DNA of 64,000 nucleotides from Excoecaria cochinchinensis (taxonomy: Eukaryota; Streptophyta; Magnoliopsida; Malpighiales; Euphorbiaceae), in the NCBI GenBank assembly GCA_947683425.1, contig CANTUQ010000159.1:4974001-5038000 (forward strand), written 5' to 3'. Shown one piece after another: positions 1 to 10,630 of the stretch. The position numbers and the translations under genes were made by a program. The stretch's first letter is position 1; each line of letters starts with the position of its first letter. The notes beneath the pieces were generated by a model. It saw nothing but the letters and a program-made list of their open reading frames with translations, was not told the DNA's origin and made no database searches.

Positions 1-271
1 GCGGAAGCATACATTCATACATAAAAACATACAGAGATACAGCGGAAATTAAAACTTTAAGGAAACAATAGCTGAACATACATCAACTCACATACATACA
101 TATAATCATTCAGCGGAAGTGTAGACGAAAGATAAAACGGAGAAATAACTGAAAACTTAATTACAATAAGATCCTTACTATCCAATCTTCCTCATGCATA
201 AATTACTGAAATACCCTTAAATTCCCGACTTAGCATGCAAATTCCGACCAGGCCTATTTCGGGTAGTGACA
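1..271 (-). repeat. Internally deleted LTR of family LTR-D
   Basis: On the minus strand this begins TGTCACTACCC at 271 and runs out of the window at 1. Bases 200-271 match the first 80 or so bases of the solo LTR at 51492-55460, and bases 1-190 match that LTR close to its other end (the GCGGAAGCATACATTCATAC block). The roughly 3.6 kb between them is missing, so both LTR ends are joined by a large internal deletion. It is non-coding. Confidence 0.7.
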
Positions 272-384
272 CTCCATCTATACCATCTGCATTAGGCCAT
301 AACTCAAGACAAACTCTGTCATTTAACCTATACTCTACATCTTATAGTCTTGAACCATCTAACCTAAGCTCGGATACCACTAAA
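272..384 (-). other. Internal remnant of minus-strand chromovirus E1
   Basis: This short stretch lies between the LTR fragment to its left and the E1 5' LTR to its right. It holds the E1 primer binding site and about 95 bases of untranslated leader, after which the element is cut off. No coding sequence is visible. Confidence 0.6.
367..379 (-). promoter_or_regulatory. Primer binding site (initiator Met tRNA) of E1
   Basis: On the minus strand, five bases after the LTR end, the sequence reads TGGTATCCGAGCT. That is complementary, with one mismatch, to the CCA end of plant initiator methionine tRNA, the usual primer of chromoviruses. The copy in Tekay-A at 12856 has the exact form. Confidence 0.75.
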
Positions 385-786
385 TGTAACACCCCAATAC
401 CCCCGGGAAGGAATATCGGGGCGCTACACAGACTCTAATGCGCGCCAAAACAATAGCAGAAATAAACTAACAACTTTAAGCTAATAATAATAACTTTGGA
501 GCCAACATCAGAACATAAATAATATACATACAATTATTAATATACAGATATTCATTACAAAAAGCAACCATTATATTACATGATCATTTCTATACATATA
601 CATTCCGATTAACACTATTACAGAATAACTATGCTTCTCTATTTACATAATGGTGTTACTCAAAACACCAAAAGAAACTCTATCTTATACAAAAATATCT
701 TTATACCAGCTCCTAGTGGCCATGACTTACAGATGCATACACCCAGATCCGATCCGGTAAACTTACACGGAAATAAACTTCCATGC

Positions 787-802
787 TAAGCGATAATGCT
801 TA
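787..802 (-). repeat. Conserved LTR hairpin (TAAGCR-TTAT-CGCTTA)
   Basis: Read on the minus strand, the 6-base arms flank a TTAT loop with one mismatched pair. The same element occurs at 11990, 19441, 51251 and, altered, at 12366 and 51944, each time in the last 300-600 bases of a chromovirus LTR. Confidence 0.65.
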
Positions 803-1675
803 GAGGGGATAAAAATAAAGCAAAGGACTTCTTCTTCCGAAGTCACACACATATCACACGCATCACTTATATAATCATGCTCAATACAAAATAATAATCA
901 TATAATCTGTATAATCTTATGTTCACATGCATATAAACTTTTATTTATTTACAAGTTATGTACACCTAAACCACATAATTCACATTCATGGTCATACTTC
1001 ATACTAAACAAGATCACATATTCACATACATATACACTCTTACTCTTGTACAGATCATATGTACAAAATAACATTCTTTTGCAAAGTCATATGTATAGAA
1101 CAAGACTTATACATCAACTCTTGTACACATCAAACGTAAAACAGCCTGAATTCCTTTAGTTGTGGATATGGGCACAGTGAAATACTATCAAAACTTACAT
1201 TTAGATACGTAACTCAAAATTGAATACTCGAGGTATTTGCCAGTAGACATAATTAAGGCCACAGAAGCAACCGCACGGTAACCCTTTATAATCATTCTTA
1301 TCTATCCACTAATATGACACTTCAGGCTAGACTTAATGACTCAAAACACCCTACTTAACACTACTAGGATCATAATTCAACACACTATCATATCAATAAT
1401 TATCAATACAAAACTCTAATTATAATATAAAGGAGGAACAAGTAAGCAAAAACTATGCACTAGGAAGAAAACATGCAAAGCAAGTTAAGAAGAAAATAAT
1501 TTGATGAACCTAAACATGCATGGTATAGACCCTCGGAATTATTTTGGTGTAATACGGGTTCAATTCAAGAGGAAAAACATATAAAAATATACAAATTAGT
1601 TGAGGGTAAAGGTGGGGAATTGATTCATGCTAACCATGGGCTCTAAATCAAGAGGAAAATCACTCTGCTGACCTG

Positions 1676-1715
1676 TTCTATCGTGCTCGCGACCTCTATT
1701 GCGCTCGCGATAGAA
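1676..1715. repeat. CpG-rich inverted repeat cassette in E1 LTR
   Basis: Two copies of a TTCTATCG / CGATAGAA-type motif face each other around a CpG-rich centre (TGCTCGCGA and TTGCGCTCGCGATAG). The motif matches the CTATCGCGAGCGCGATAG palindromes of LTR-E (7591) and LTR-B (48169). A more decayed version lies near 2891-2920. Confidence 0.7.
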
Positions 1716-2664
1716 GGCTCCATCAGGAACCTTCATGAGACTGGTACTTACCTCAAACTTGAATCGCCTAAACGAATATGTAAACGTCATTTTTAGGCAA
1801 AATGTTCTTCTTAACAATTATTTCCTAGGAAGTTATCTTTCTAATGGAACAAGTTTCAAGTAAAATAAACATCTATAACTTAAGATATAACCTAAACAAT
1901 CCGAACTACTCAAATGAACCAGCCAGAATAGAGACACCTCTATTTAGATCAAGAATTTTCTCAAGGTCATTTCTGAGACTTTTGTAGATATTGAATTCAT
2001 GGTTCTAATGGATGAACAATCATTCAATTTAGAGGTCTAGGACTCTACTTATAACAAAAACACTTTGCAAATGTCAGATGCAAAATGGATAGAATTTGCC
2101 AAAACCAAACTTTATCGTCAACACATACTCAAATGATCAAGTCACATACTCATAAACATATATACACACATATATACACCTATATCATAAAAACACCACA
2201 AGCAATCAAATGAACCGAAATTAAAATCACACACGATCCCGACCTTAGATGGCTGGAACAAAGCTCTTTATTCAGTCCCAACTTTCTCCTTGCCTTTGTC
2301 CAGTCTTTTATCCACAGCTTCAACAAAATCATAAAAATACAATCAAGGAATCAAACCTTGCTTTTCACTTTAAATCAAAAACAAAACCCAGAAGAAGAAG
2401 ACCAATACTACTCAAAAATCAAACCACTTACCTCTTCTCTTACTCTTCAAACCAATCCAAGTAATTCCCTTATCAAGTAACCCAAAATAAAAGAAAAGAA
2501 AAGGAAAAGAGAGAGCATGGCAGACCAAAGGAAAAGAAAGTAAATAAAGCAAATTAAAGGCAAAGCAAAGAATGAAAAGGAAATAAGGTGGTCGGTCAAC
2601 CCTCATCCAAAGTCAAGACTCCTAATCAATGACAACCCAACCTCATAAATGCCATTTACCATAT

Positions 2665-2706
2665 TAAATACATGTATATCTCTTTAAAGAGATATACATG
2701 TATTTA
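2665..2706. repeat. Perfect 42-bp AT-rich palindrome
   Basis: Bases 2665-2706 equal their own reverse complement with no loop; the centre is TCTTTAAAGA. It lies in the first 420 bases of the E1 LTR, in the U3 region. Confidence 0.9.
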
Positions 2707-3082
2707 GATGAAATAAAACCAATAAGTCTCTTGCCAAGTGTCATTTCCCTACAATGCCACTTGTCAACCCTTACCCACACTTCAAGTTGCCATGTGTCGA
2801 TTCCCTACACTGCCACATGTTTGATACACATCAAATATGTCCAAACGTCCAACTCAGTTAGGCTTTTCGTGAAGCATTCTGCCGCGCCCGCGACACTGTC
2901 GCACTCACAACAGAAGCCACACATAAGCCACTTATATATCTTCTCAAAATAATTTTCGTATAGCAAGACTTTTAACCTTAATCAACTTAGAAACTCATTC
3001 AAATGCACTCTGTTTTACACACAACTCTGGAATTACCGAACAAAATTTCAAAATTCTTCTAGGGCCAAATCGGGTCGTTACA

Positions 3083-3636
3083 TATTGTATTTCTTTTTAC
3101 ATTATTTTAATCTTGCTTTTTATTGCTTTTATGTATGTGATTGATCTGTGATCTAATTATTGCATCAAATTGAATGAGAAAAGGGATAAAATCTTAAATT
3201 CAAAACTCAATTGTAATTTAATCAAGGTATGAATAAATGGGAAGTCCTGAACCATCTCTAGTCTTAGGCTCAACGAGGTTAGAGGACCATCTCAATGTCT
3301 CATTGGGGTGGGGTCTCCAAAATATCTCTTGTTGCCAAAATAGGCTCAATTTTTATAGTCTTAGGCTCCACGAAGTTAGAGGACCATCCCAATGTTCTAT
3401 TGGGGTGGGGTCTCCAAAATATCTCTGCCTTGCCCAAAATGGATGCATATGCATTGTCTTAGGCTCATTGAGGCTAGACGACCTTTCCAAATGTTTTATT
3501 GGGTGGCAACTCCAAGAAACCTCCTTGTTGCCCAAAATAGACGCCCTTGCAATTTCACTTGCAAGTTTCCATGAACCTCTCTTGAATGCCCTAAAAGCAG
3601 GCTTTCGGGGCCTCACGAGGTTCAGCGCGCGTCACA
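3083..3636 (+). repeat. Tat-1 5' LTR, 3' part with tandem U5 repeats
   Basis: These are the last 554 bases of a Tat LTR, ending GCGCGCGTCACA. Between about 3240 and 3560 there are three to four imperfect copies of a roughly 115-base unit built around CTTAGGCTCAACGAGGTTAG and TTGGGGTGGGGTCTCC. The same unit occurs inverted in the Tat LTR at 26830-27230 and, less clearly, at 45800-45990. Open reading frames through it come from the repeat and are not genes. Confidence 0.75.
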
Positions 3637-3637
3637 A

Positions 3638-3655
3638 TGGTGACTCCACTAGGGA
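3638..3655 (+). promoter_or_regulatory. Tat-1 primer binding site (mutated)
   Basis: One base after the LTR end the sequence reads TGGTGACTCCACTAGGGA, two changes from the TGGCGACTCCACTGGGGA form of Tat-2 and Tat-3. Tat/Ogre elements are known to use a tRNA-Arg type primer; the assignment here rests on that family knowledge. Confidence 0.75.
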
Positions 3656-4390
3656 CATAAGAGACTTCTCTTCGAAAGTACCTTGGTTAAAACATATAAT
3701 TGAGTTTTAATTTAAAAATTTCATCCCTTTTCGAAATTGCATTGCATTTCATTAGAGCCTTAGAACTATGCTAGTTTGGTCCCTATTCTTACCCCGGTGC
3801 ATTCTTGAAGCACGATCCTACGTTCACTCAATGTAGGAAAGTGTTAAGGATAATCACCAGCCCAAGCCTCGTGCCATCATGGTATATTAAATGGAGACCC
3901 GATTGGTCGTTATGCTCGTGATGAGCTAGACCCGTCAGTAGGGACCATACTTGGGTAGACCTAAAGTAACATCATGTTTGACCAAAGCTCATGTAATGGC
4001 AATAGATACTTCCCCTAGGTGATATGCTCCTTAATACAATGCTTGCTATGTGGGCCATTATATATTAAACAAAATCAACCAAATTAAAATTATCTTTTAT
4101 CAAAGGCTTTCATGCCCTGGTTGGCCCATCTTAATATGGTTCAAATATTTGAATATATAAAGGCCAAAATTCATATGTATGCACATTAGACAAGAGATGT
4201 TATGTTGCCGATTTTTTACCGAGCACCACACGTGTCCATTGGGTTCCCTGTTAACCCATGGATCAAGCCCACCTAGAAAAGAGACCGCATTACCTCTTGC
4301 ATGGGAGTGATAAGGTTGGAAGGATCCACTTGCCTGTATGTGATTGTAAATGTTAAATAATACACGATCATGCATTGTATATATCATTCA
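3656..4390 (+). other. Tat-1 untranslated leader
   Basis: No sense-strand coding sequence. The region aligns over most of its length with the leaders of Tat-2 (41104-41838, inverted) and Tat-3 (46085-46990). Shared blocks include GTGTTAAGGATAATCACC near 3841, the block around AAAGGCTTTCATGCCC near 4101 and the one around GATCAAGCCCACCTAG near 4261. A YTTTTCAG splice-acceptor-like sequence ends at about 4420. Confidence 0.65.
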
Positions 4391-5954
4391 TGCATCATTC
4401 AAACAATTTAAAATTTTCAGCCATCGTAGATCCATTTAAGTGGACTAGAGGTTCCGACAGTCGGCTGGTGAGGACAAATCTGCTCTTTGAGTTGCCAGAA
4501 TTAGTGTCTGATTGGGATTCTGAGTCACTCTCATCAATCAGTGAATCCTCTCTAGAATTATCAATGGTAGAAGAAACTGGAGCTTTGACCACTCAAGACC
4601 TTGCTAGGAGACTAGAGGACTTTGAACGAAGAATGTTATATATGATGGGCACCATGGCCGAAAGGATTGCTCATATCCTTGCTCCACAAGCACCTACCAC
4701 TCCACAGCCACCTATCGCTCCACAAGCGCCGGCAGTCCCTCCTCGGGGGCAAGTTGAACCGCCTGCTGGCAGGGAGGCTCCCCTTGTTGGAGTTGCTGCC
4801 CGTCAACCTATCGATGAGCATAAAGCTGCTATGCCTATTGAGCCAAGAAGGGAAAGGATCCCCAATCCCAATGAGGATTTCATGATGGAGGAGGAAGACG
4901 AGGAGCCAATAGTCCATTAAGCTGTGAGGGGTAAAGCACCCAGGGTGGAGGATGAGGCTATAAGAGGGATGAGACATCAGATTGAGGCGATCACCTGTAT
5001 GTTATCAACTGGAAAGGGGATCAACCCTGAAGATAGAGATCTGGGGGATGAAGAGCTGCTACCCCAAAGGTTCAAGATGCCTGAGCTGCCGAAGTTCGAT
5101 GGTACTTCGGACCCATCTGCACATATCAAGCAGTATACCCTAGTAATGAAAGGCACAGGGTTGAGCAAAAAATAGAAGGTGAAATATTTTTCCTTAGTCT
5201 AGTGGGTCCGGAAGTAGACTAGTACCATGGGTTGGATAGGAGGTCCAAGGAAGATTGGGACCTTTTGACCGTAGAGTTCATAAAGCAGTATGACTATAGC
5301 ACCAGAATGGAGGTCACCTTGAAGGACCTTGAACTCTTACAGTAAAGGAGTGACGAGTCATTCCATGAATACTTCAATAGATGGAGGAATAGGGTCATAG
5401 AGATGAAGTGGAAGCCTGACACTGCTGATCAGATCAGGTTATTTATCAGGAACTCCTGTCCTTACTTGAGGGACTTGCTCAACTTTAAGGGGCTCAGAGA
5501 TTGGGAGTCACTTAAAGACATTGTTGTAGAGGCTGAAGGGGCTTACCTAGCAAAGAAAGCAAGCTAAAATAACTTTGCTTGGAAAGGTATCAGGAACCAA
5601 TCAGGATATAAATCAGGTGGTGCTGGAAGCAGTAATAACAGCAATGGTAAGACGGCAGAGGTTTCAGCTACTGAAATTGGGTAGTGCCTGAGGCACTTTT
5701 CTTACTTAGGCCGCTCTCTATCCTGGGTACTGGAGAGGTTGATAAAAGACGGCAAGCTGCGACCTTTGACGCCTATACCAGCCATGAATCAGGGACAGCC
5801 AGGGCATAGAGATGACCAGTACTGTGCCTACCATCAGCACACTGGGCACCTAACAGATTACTGCCAAACTTTGAGGAATAAGATCGAAGATCTTATTGAT
5901 ACCAATCAGATCACGAATCCTGAGAAGAGAGAGAAGAAGAAGAAGGCAGGCTGA
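4390..5954 (+). pseudogene. gag: Tat-1 gag, broken
   Basis: This is the capsid/nucleocapsid gene of a Tat element, no longer translatable. Pieces in order match the Tat-2 gag: the N-terminal region with the MHH start and the serine/glutamate-rich stretch (4390-4570), a segment starting MVEETGALTTQDLARRLEDF (from 4564), the capsid region (4924-5570, for example PKFDGTSDPSAHIKQY), and the zinc-finger region YCAYHQHTGHLTDYC (about 5818-5865). In-frame stops occur at about 4918, 5173, 5344 and 5565 and near 5682 and 5952. At 5344 a TAA stands where Tat-2 has a glutamine codon, which fits C-to-T decay. A frame change is needed between about 5175 and 5230. It follows the leader directly and is cut off before the protease. 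Confidence 0.8.
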
Positions 5955-6024
5955 AATGCAGTCCTTCCACCATGAATATGATCAGGTCTTCTTAATCCAC
6001 TAGTGAGAGTGGTGAAAAAGATAA

Positions 6025-6500
6025 TGTTTTTAGATGCTTGATTCCAAGAACTTTTTATGACAATATTTGCAATGATTGGTTATTTCAATAAAATGAATAA
6101 TTTTTGCTTATTTGTATGGTGTTTCTAATGATTTCATTTCACATGATCATAATACATTCATTTTTGACATTAATTCAACTAATACGATTGGATCTAATAT
6201 CAAAACTTTGGAAAATTCGAAGAAAATCTTGATAGCATCTGATATAACTCCTGAAGAGAGGAAATTTCTGAGAGATATAAATAAGTAAAAAAAAAAGAAA
6301 AAAAAGGGAGAGCCTTTGCCTTGACATGGAATGACATACTGACAATTCACGAGGACATTGTGGGGGCGATGCTGCTTCAACATGCCAATATGATGATGAG
6401 CAGAATTTCAAAAGCCATTCCTTTGCATACTCAACATCTATGACACATACAGTACAGCCAAATAAAATCAAACTCCGCAGGCTACATCAGAAGTTAGACA
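6025..6500 (+). pseudogene. pol: Tat-1 pol, N-terminal remnant
   Basis: This aligns with the segment just before RT in Tat-2. Bases 6119-6288 read VSNDFISHDHNTFIFDIN, followed by a segment ending ASDITPEER that matches Tat-2 residues about 97-145. After an A-rich tract, 6305-6360 still resembles the FAWTYEDMPGIDRDV segment. The match fades near 6500. Protease, RT, RNase H and integrase are absent, so a deletion of more than 3 kb lies between here and 7005. Confidence 0.65.
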
Positions 6501-7004
6501 AATAAAACCCTGAACCTTCATAAGAAATATATAACTCATTGAAATAAAGCCCTTAGGAGTCATTTCCTCCCAACCATTTGAGATGTTTACCCCAAAGCCA
6601 ATCAAGACTAACCTTTAATCATATGAGACCAACAGGGACCCTTATAAAAAAACTTAGGAGGATAGCTCATTACCTCTAAAAAAAAAAAGAAGCAAAAGAA
6701 AAAAAAAACAAAAAAAGGCAAAAAAAGGAAAAAAGAACCATAGTCCTGTCCTAAACCATAGTTTTGTCTTAAACCATTTGAGACCAATGTACAACTCCAT
6801 CTCAACCATTAAAGGTTACTTCAGAAATTGAGCCACCCAAAGCCAACAAAAGGAAGATACAGATTTTCATGCCTAGGATTCAAGCGAAGAAACTCACTAC
6901 TTTAGCCAATTTGCACAAGGACTAAGAACAAGACTTTGATGCTAAAAAGAACCATTCTCAGGAAGAACAGCCTCCCTAGCTAATAAAGATGAAAGCAAGT
7001 TCAA
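6501..7004 (+). other. Tat-1 remnant, unassigned
   Basis: About 500 bases of A-rich sequence between the two pol scraps, with several homopolymer runs (6681-6735). I see no motif or frame that can be assigned. Confidence 0.4.
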
Positions 7005-7328
7005 TCACCACAGACGGACTGAAGAAGGGTTCATGGCAAAGGCTTAAAAAATAATAAAAAAAATAAAAAAAGACAAAAAAAAAGGGCTGAGAGAAAATCT
7101 TCAATCATGAAAACCCGAGAGAGTTGATTGATAACAGGAGTTTGATGCTCACAGGATCTATCCCGAGATTAGATGAGGTCTTATATTTTTTTTGAGATTA
7201 ATGCCAAATAATGATCATGTTTAATGAAATCAAATTGAAACACAAGCATTTATGCAATGGTATATTGATGTAATCAGAGCATTTCACTTTATGTGATCAA
7301 AGTAATCTACTGTCTATCCTCTGCTACT
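7005..7328 (+). other. End of Tat-1 pol and start of its 3' UTR
   Basis: Bases 7019-7048 match the last codons of the Tat-2 pol and the sequence after its stop. Bases 7090-7310 match the Tat-2 3' UTR (34250-34450, inverted), for example around AACAGGAGTTTGATGCT. The stretch is interrupted by the solo LTR-E insertion at 7334. Confidence 0.65.
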
Positions 7329-7333
7329 CTCAC

Positions 7334-8741
7334 TAATATGAGTCTAAATAGCTCATATTTAATCCATGTTTTAAGTTTAAAATAATGTTTATGTTTAGTT
7401 AATTATGTTAGAATTAGGTATGTTTTATGTTTTTGTTTAAGTTTTGTGTGTGTTGATGAAAATGGAGAAAATTGGAGAAAGGAGCAAAAATGAGCTAAGG
7501 AAGAGAAGAATCTATCGTGAGCGCGACAGGAGGTGCCAAACAAAGAAGGAAAGAAGAAAGGAAGAGAAGAAAGCAAAGGAGAGAAGTAATCTATCGCGAG
7601 CGCGATAGGATGCACAAAGGAAGAGAGCCAATGAGAAGAAGAAAGGGAGCTGGCATGCATTATTGCGAGCAAAGCAGCCCATCGCGAGGTCGCGGCATGG
7701 CATGGAGGAAAGCTAGCGCGAGGAAGGTGGAGAGAAGATGAAGGCATGCTCTATCGCGAGCGCGACAGAGAGGACCATTGGGTAGTTGAATTCAAGCTTT
7801 GCTTTAAAATGTCATGTCTCTTCACCAAGTCTTACAACCTTTTGAAGGGACACCTAAAAGGACATATCTTTTAGAACATTATAAATATAACATTTAACTG
7901 TAATTTTTAAAGGTTATTGAATTTTATTATTAAGAATTTTCTGTAAGTTTGAGAGTACATTTTTAGTTAAATTTTTTAAGTTAGAATTTTTATGTTTTGA
8001 AGACAAGAATATTGCAAGGAAGAAGATATCCTTTGTGGAAGGGAAAAGGGTTGAGAGATCTCTTTCTTCATTTTTCATCTTTTACTTCTTCTTTGTAATT
8101 ATTTAATGATGAATTTATGAATTTAAATCTTTAATGTTATATTTTATTATTCATATCAATTTGATATTCTTTCTTGTAGAATTTTCTATTAGTATTTTAT
8201 GCATTATCATTATAAGTAAGTGTTTAATTGAAAGATAAATTCTTACTTAAATCTAATAGAAGTTCATCATTGAAGTATTATTTGAGGAATCATAATAATA
8301 AATGGTTATTATAGGTTGTTTATTATTCCTGAAATTTGCATATATAACACTTTAATTCATTAGTGAAAATTGTGAGTTAGAATTATAAATGCATGTTTTA
8401 CGCACTCTAGTCTATGTTGAGAGAGTAAATTGGAATCTTATTCAACTTGGCTTGCATGACAATAATACACTAATAATCAAGAATAATCAATTCAAGTTCT
8501 ATTTATTATTACATTATCAGCATTAATCATTTGTCTTCTCCGATAATCAATAATTAGGTTAGATAGTATTAGATATAGTATTTCCACTTTCATGTATAAA
8601 ATATTGATCATTGTAAACAAGATTAAAATTGAGTAGTAATAGTGTGTAATATTTATCACATTCCTCGTGGGATTGACATCTTTCATGCTATAACCGGTAC
8701 ACCGTATACTTGCGGAATTAGCACTTAGAAATAGGCTAACA
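7334..8741 (+). mobile_element. Solo LTR-E with perfect target duplication
   Basis: A 1,408-bp LTR in the Tat-1 3' UTR, flanked on both sides by CTCAC (7329-7333 and 8742-8746). It matches the 3' LTR at 60488-61798, which is on the other strand: both start with T(G/A)ATAT(A/G)AGTCTAAATAGC and end with a TTAGAAATA block followed by AACA. The first base pair is TA instead of TG, a point change. It carries CpG-rich palindromes at 7513-7768. It is non-coding, and no internal region is left, so it arose by LTR-LTR recombination. Confidence 0.8.
7513..7768. repeat. CTATCGCGAGCGCGATAG palindrome cluster in LTR-E
   Basis: Four spaced copies in otherwise purine-rich sequence: 7513-7530 (CTATCGTGAGCGCGACAG), 7591-7608 (perfect 8-base arms, centre AG), a decayed pair near 7660-7694, and 7751-7768. 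The spacers are GA-rich and unrelated in CpG content. Confidence 0.85.
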
Positions 8742-8746
8742 CTCAC

Positions 8747-9520
8747 CACTCAAGCGCTTCAGTCGACTCATCCTGCTATCAGCTGTGAAGTCAATTCTAC
8801 GGCACCATCATGATAAGAATCAAGCTTATACAACCATGATCCAAGATGTAAGTATATGCTGATCACGCCTGAAAGGTTTTTGCCAACAGCTTCAGGCTCC
8901 TTTACAAACTGCAAAAAAAAAATAAAAAAAACCAAAAAAACAAAGCTGTTAGAGATGAAAATCGTAATTGGTGCTCTAAGAAAAAATTAGGCAAAAGGAT
9001 AAGGTGAAAACCTCGAAACAGGAAGTCTGTCCTGCAAAAAAAAAATAAAAGGCCGCTGAATTGGGTTGGGTCCATTCCAGGCAAAAATAAGGCACAGGGT
9101 TATGTGAAAATCCGCAAAGGACGCATTTCTCGCTAAGAAAGGCTAGTGTGAAAATCCACAAGGGACGCACTACCTTCCAAAAAAAAATTACTACAGGTAC
9201 AAGATGAGAACCTCGCAATCCCAAAGGCATGAAATTCAAAAGCAGCTTCAAAAGGCATCGATCCTATCGCAAATTGCAGCCAGCCTGGCTATCATCTGTA
9301 AGTCCACTAAGATGAATTCTTATCCTGCATTTCTGCATGACTCATGCATTTCACATGCATGCTCACTATTTTTCCTGCATATTTGGTTTTCCAGTTTTGC
9401 CGTGAGAGAGATATTCGATGCGGACATCGACAAAAGCCGAGTGATGACATCAGTCAAACACCAATCCAACAATAAAACAAAGACCTCTCAGGGGACAATC
9501 AACCAAAGGGCTCACAGAGG
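8747..9520 (+). other. Tat-1 3' UTR, non-repeat part
   Basis: This aligns, inverted, with the Tat-2 3' UTR at 33800-34200. Shared blocks include the pair of lines around GTGAAAATCCACAAGGGACG (9150) and GGGTTGGGTCCATTCCAGGC (9062). A-rich runs alternate with these blocks. I see no coding sequence. Confidence 0.65.
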
Positions 9521-9529
9521 GCACCACTT

Positions 9530-10490
9530 CAGAAGGGTTTGCAAGACAACGGCACTACTACTCCACGGAGGGTTTGCACGATCACGGCACTACTGCTTCA
9601 AAACTCAGGTGGGTTTGCACGATGGCGGCACTACCATTCTACGAAAGGTTTGTACGATCACGACACTACCACTTCAGAAGGGTTTGCACGATGGCGGCAC
9701 TACCACTCCTTGGAGGGTTTGCATAATCATGGCACTACTGCTTCAAAACTCAAGGGGGTTTACACGATGGCTGCACTACCATTCTACGGAAGGTTTGCAC
9801 GATCATGGCACTACCACTTCAGAAGGGTTTGCATGATGACGGCACTACCACTCCACGAAGGGTTTGCACGATCACGACACTACTGGTTCAAAACTCAAGG
9901 GGGTTTTCACGATAAAAGCACTACCATTCTACGGAAGGTTTGCACGATCACGGCACTACCACTTCAGAAGGGTTTGTACGATGGCGGCACTACCACTCCA
10001 CGGAGGGTTTGCACGATCACGGCACTACTGCTTCAAAACTCAGGGGGTTTGTGGTGGCACTACCATTCTACGAAAAGTTTGCACGATCATGGCACTACCA
10101 CTTCAGAAGGGTTTGCATGATGGCGGCACTACCACTCCATGGAGGGTTTGCACGATCACGGTACTACTGCTTCAAAACTCAGGGGGGTTTGCACGATGAC
10201 TGCACTACCACTCCACGGAGGGTTTGCACGATCACGACACTACCACTTCACAACTCAGAAGGGTTAGCACGATGGCGGCACTATCATTCTATGGAAGGTT
10301 TGCACGACCACGACACTACCACTTTAGAAGGGTTAGCACGATGACGGCACTACCACTCCACGGAGGTTTTGTACGATTACGACACTACCACTTCACAACT
10401 TAGAAGGGTTAGCACGTTGGCGACACTATCATTCTACGGAAGGTTTGCACGACCACGGCACTACCGCTTCAACAAAGAATAACACGCTGA
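9530..10490 (+). repeat. Tat-1 3' UTR tandem array, unit of about 33 bp
   Basis: About 28 copies of a 32-36-base unit of the form GGGTTTGCACGATCACGGCACTACC plus a short variable tail. Two versions alternate, GATCACGGCACTAC and GATGGCGGCACTAC. Every third or fourth unit has the longer CTTCAAAACTCAGG tail. The same unit, inverted and more uniform, makes up the array at 32680-33463 in Tat-2. The repeat lacks stop codons in several frames and so creates long spurious open frames. Confidence 0.9.
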
Positions 10491-10615
10491 CAACATGGCG
10501 ACAACCACCTCAACAACATCGGCCAGTCTGGAAAAGATAGCTACCTCAGGTACGTGTCTCTTTCCTTTTTTCACTGAGTTTTGGCTCACTTAGGCACCTA
10601 TGCACTAGGTTCCCC

Positions 10616-10630
10616 AAAACTGGGGGCAAC
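10616..10630 (+). promoter_or_regulatory. Tat-1 polypurine tract
   Basis: AAAACTGGGGGCAAC lies directly before the LTR start TGTAAACACC at 10631. Tat-2 has the near-identical AAAATTGGGGGCAAC at 32535-32549 on the minus strand. It is the plus-strand primer site for reverse transcription. Confidence 0.85.

Larger units (their letters stand above)
385..3082 (-). mobile_element. 5' LTR of a Tekay-like chromovirus (E1)
   Basis: The LTR runs on the minus strand from 3082 (TGTAACGACCC) to 385 (GGGGTGTTACA), 2,698 bp, and is followed by a primer binding site, which makes it a 5' LTR. It shares blocks with the LTR-B and LTR-D families: the TAAGCG hairpin (787-802), the block around 1310-1340 that in relatives carries a 14-base palindrome, and a purine/pyrimidine-rich leader near 2390-2600. 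It also has a CpG-rich inverted repeat at 1676-1715 and a perfect 42-bp palindrome at 2665-2706. E1 inserted into the 5' LTR of Tat-1, whose remaining part starts at 3083. Its other end lies left of the window, so no target duplication can be checked. Confidence 0.8.

Noticed and set aside
1..3082. 1-271 as the 3' LTR of element E1
   Set aside because: Its start (TGTCACTACCC, GGTCGGAATTTGC) matches family LTR-D, not the E1 5' LTR.
7403..7747. Overlapping small open frames on both strands in solo LTR-E
   Set aside because: They track GA/CT-rich sequence and palindromes; the related LTR at 61415-61768 shows different frames with no conserved peptide.
7306..8800. TCTAC at 7306-7310 and 8796-8800 as target duplication of the insertion in Tat-1
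   Set aside because: The enclosed block would not end in CA, and homology with the LTR at 60488-61798 places the ends at 7334 and 8741, where CTCAC flanks both sides.
9204..10344. Several long overlapping open frames (110-210 codons) with HYH- and GLHDHGTT-type repeats
   Set aside because: They follow the ~33-bp tandem array in three frames and have no domain; the unit simply lacks stops.
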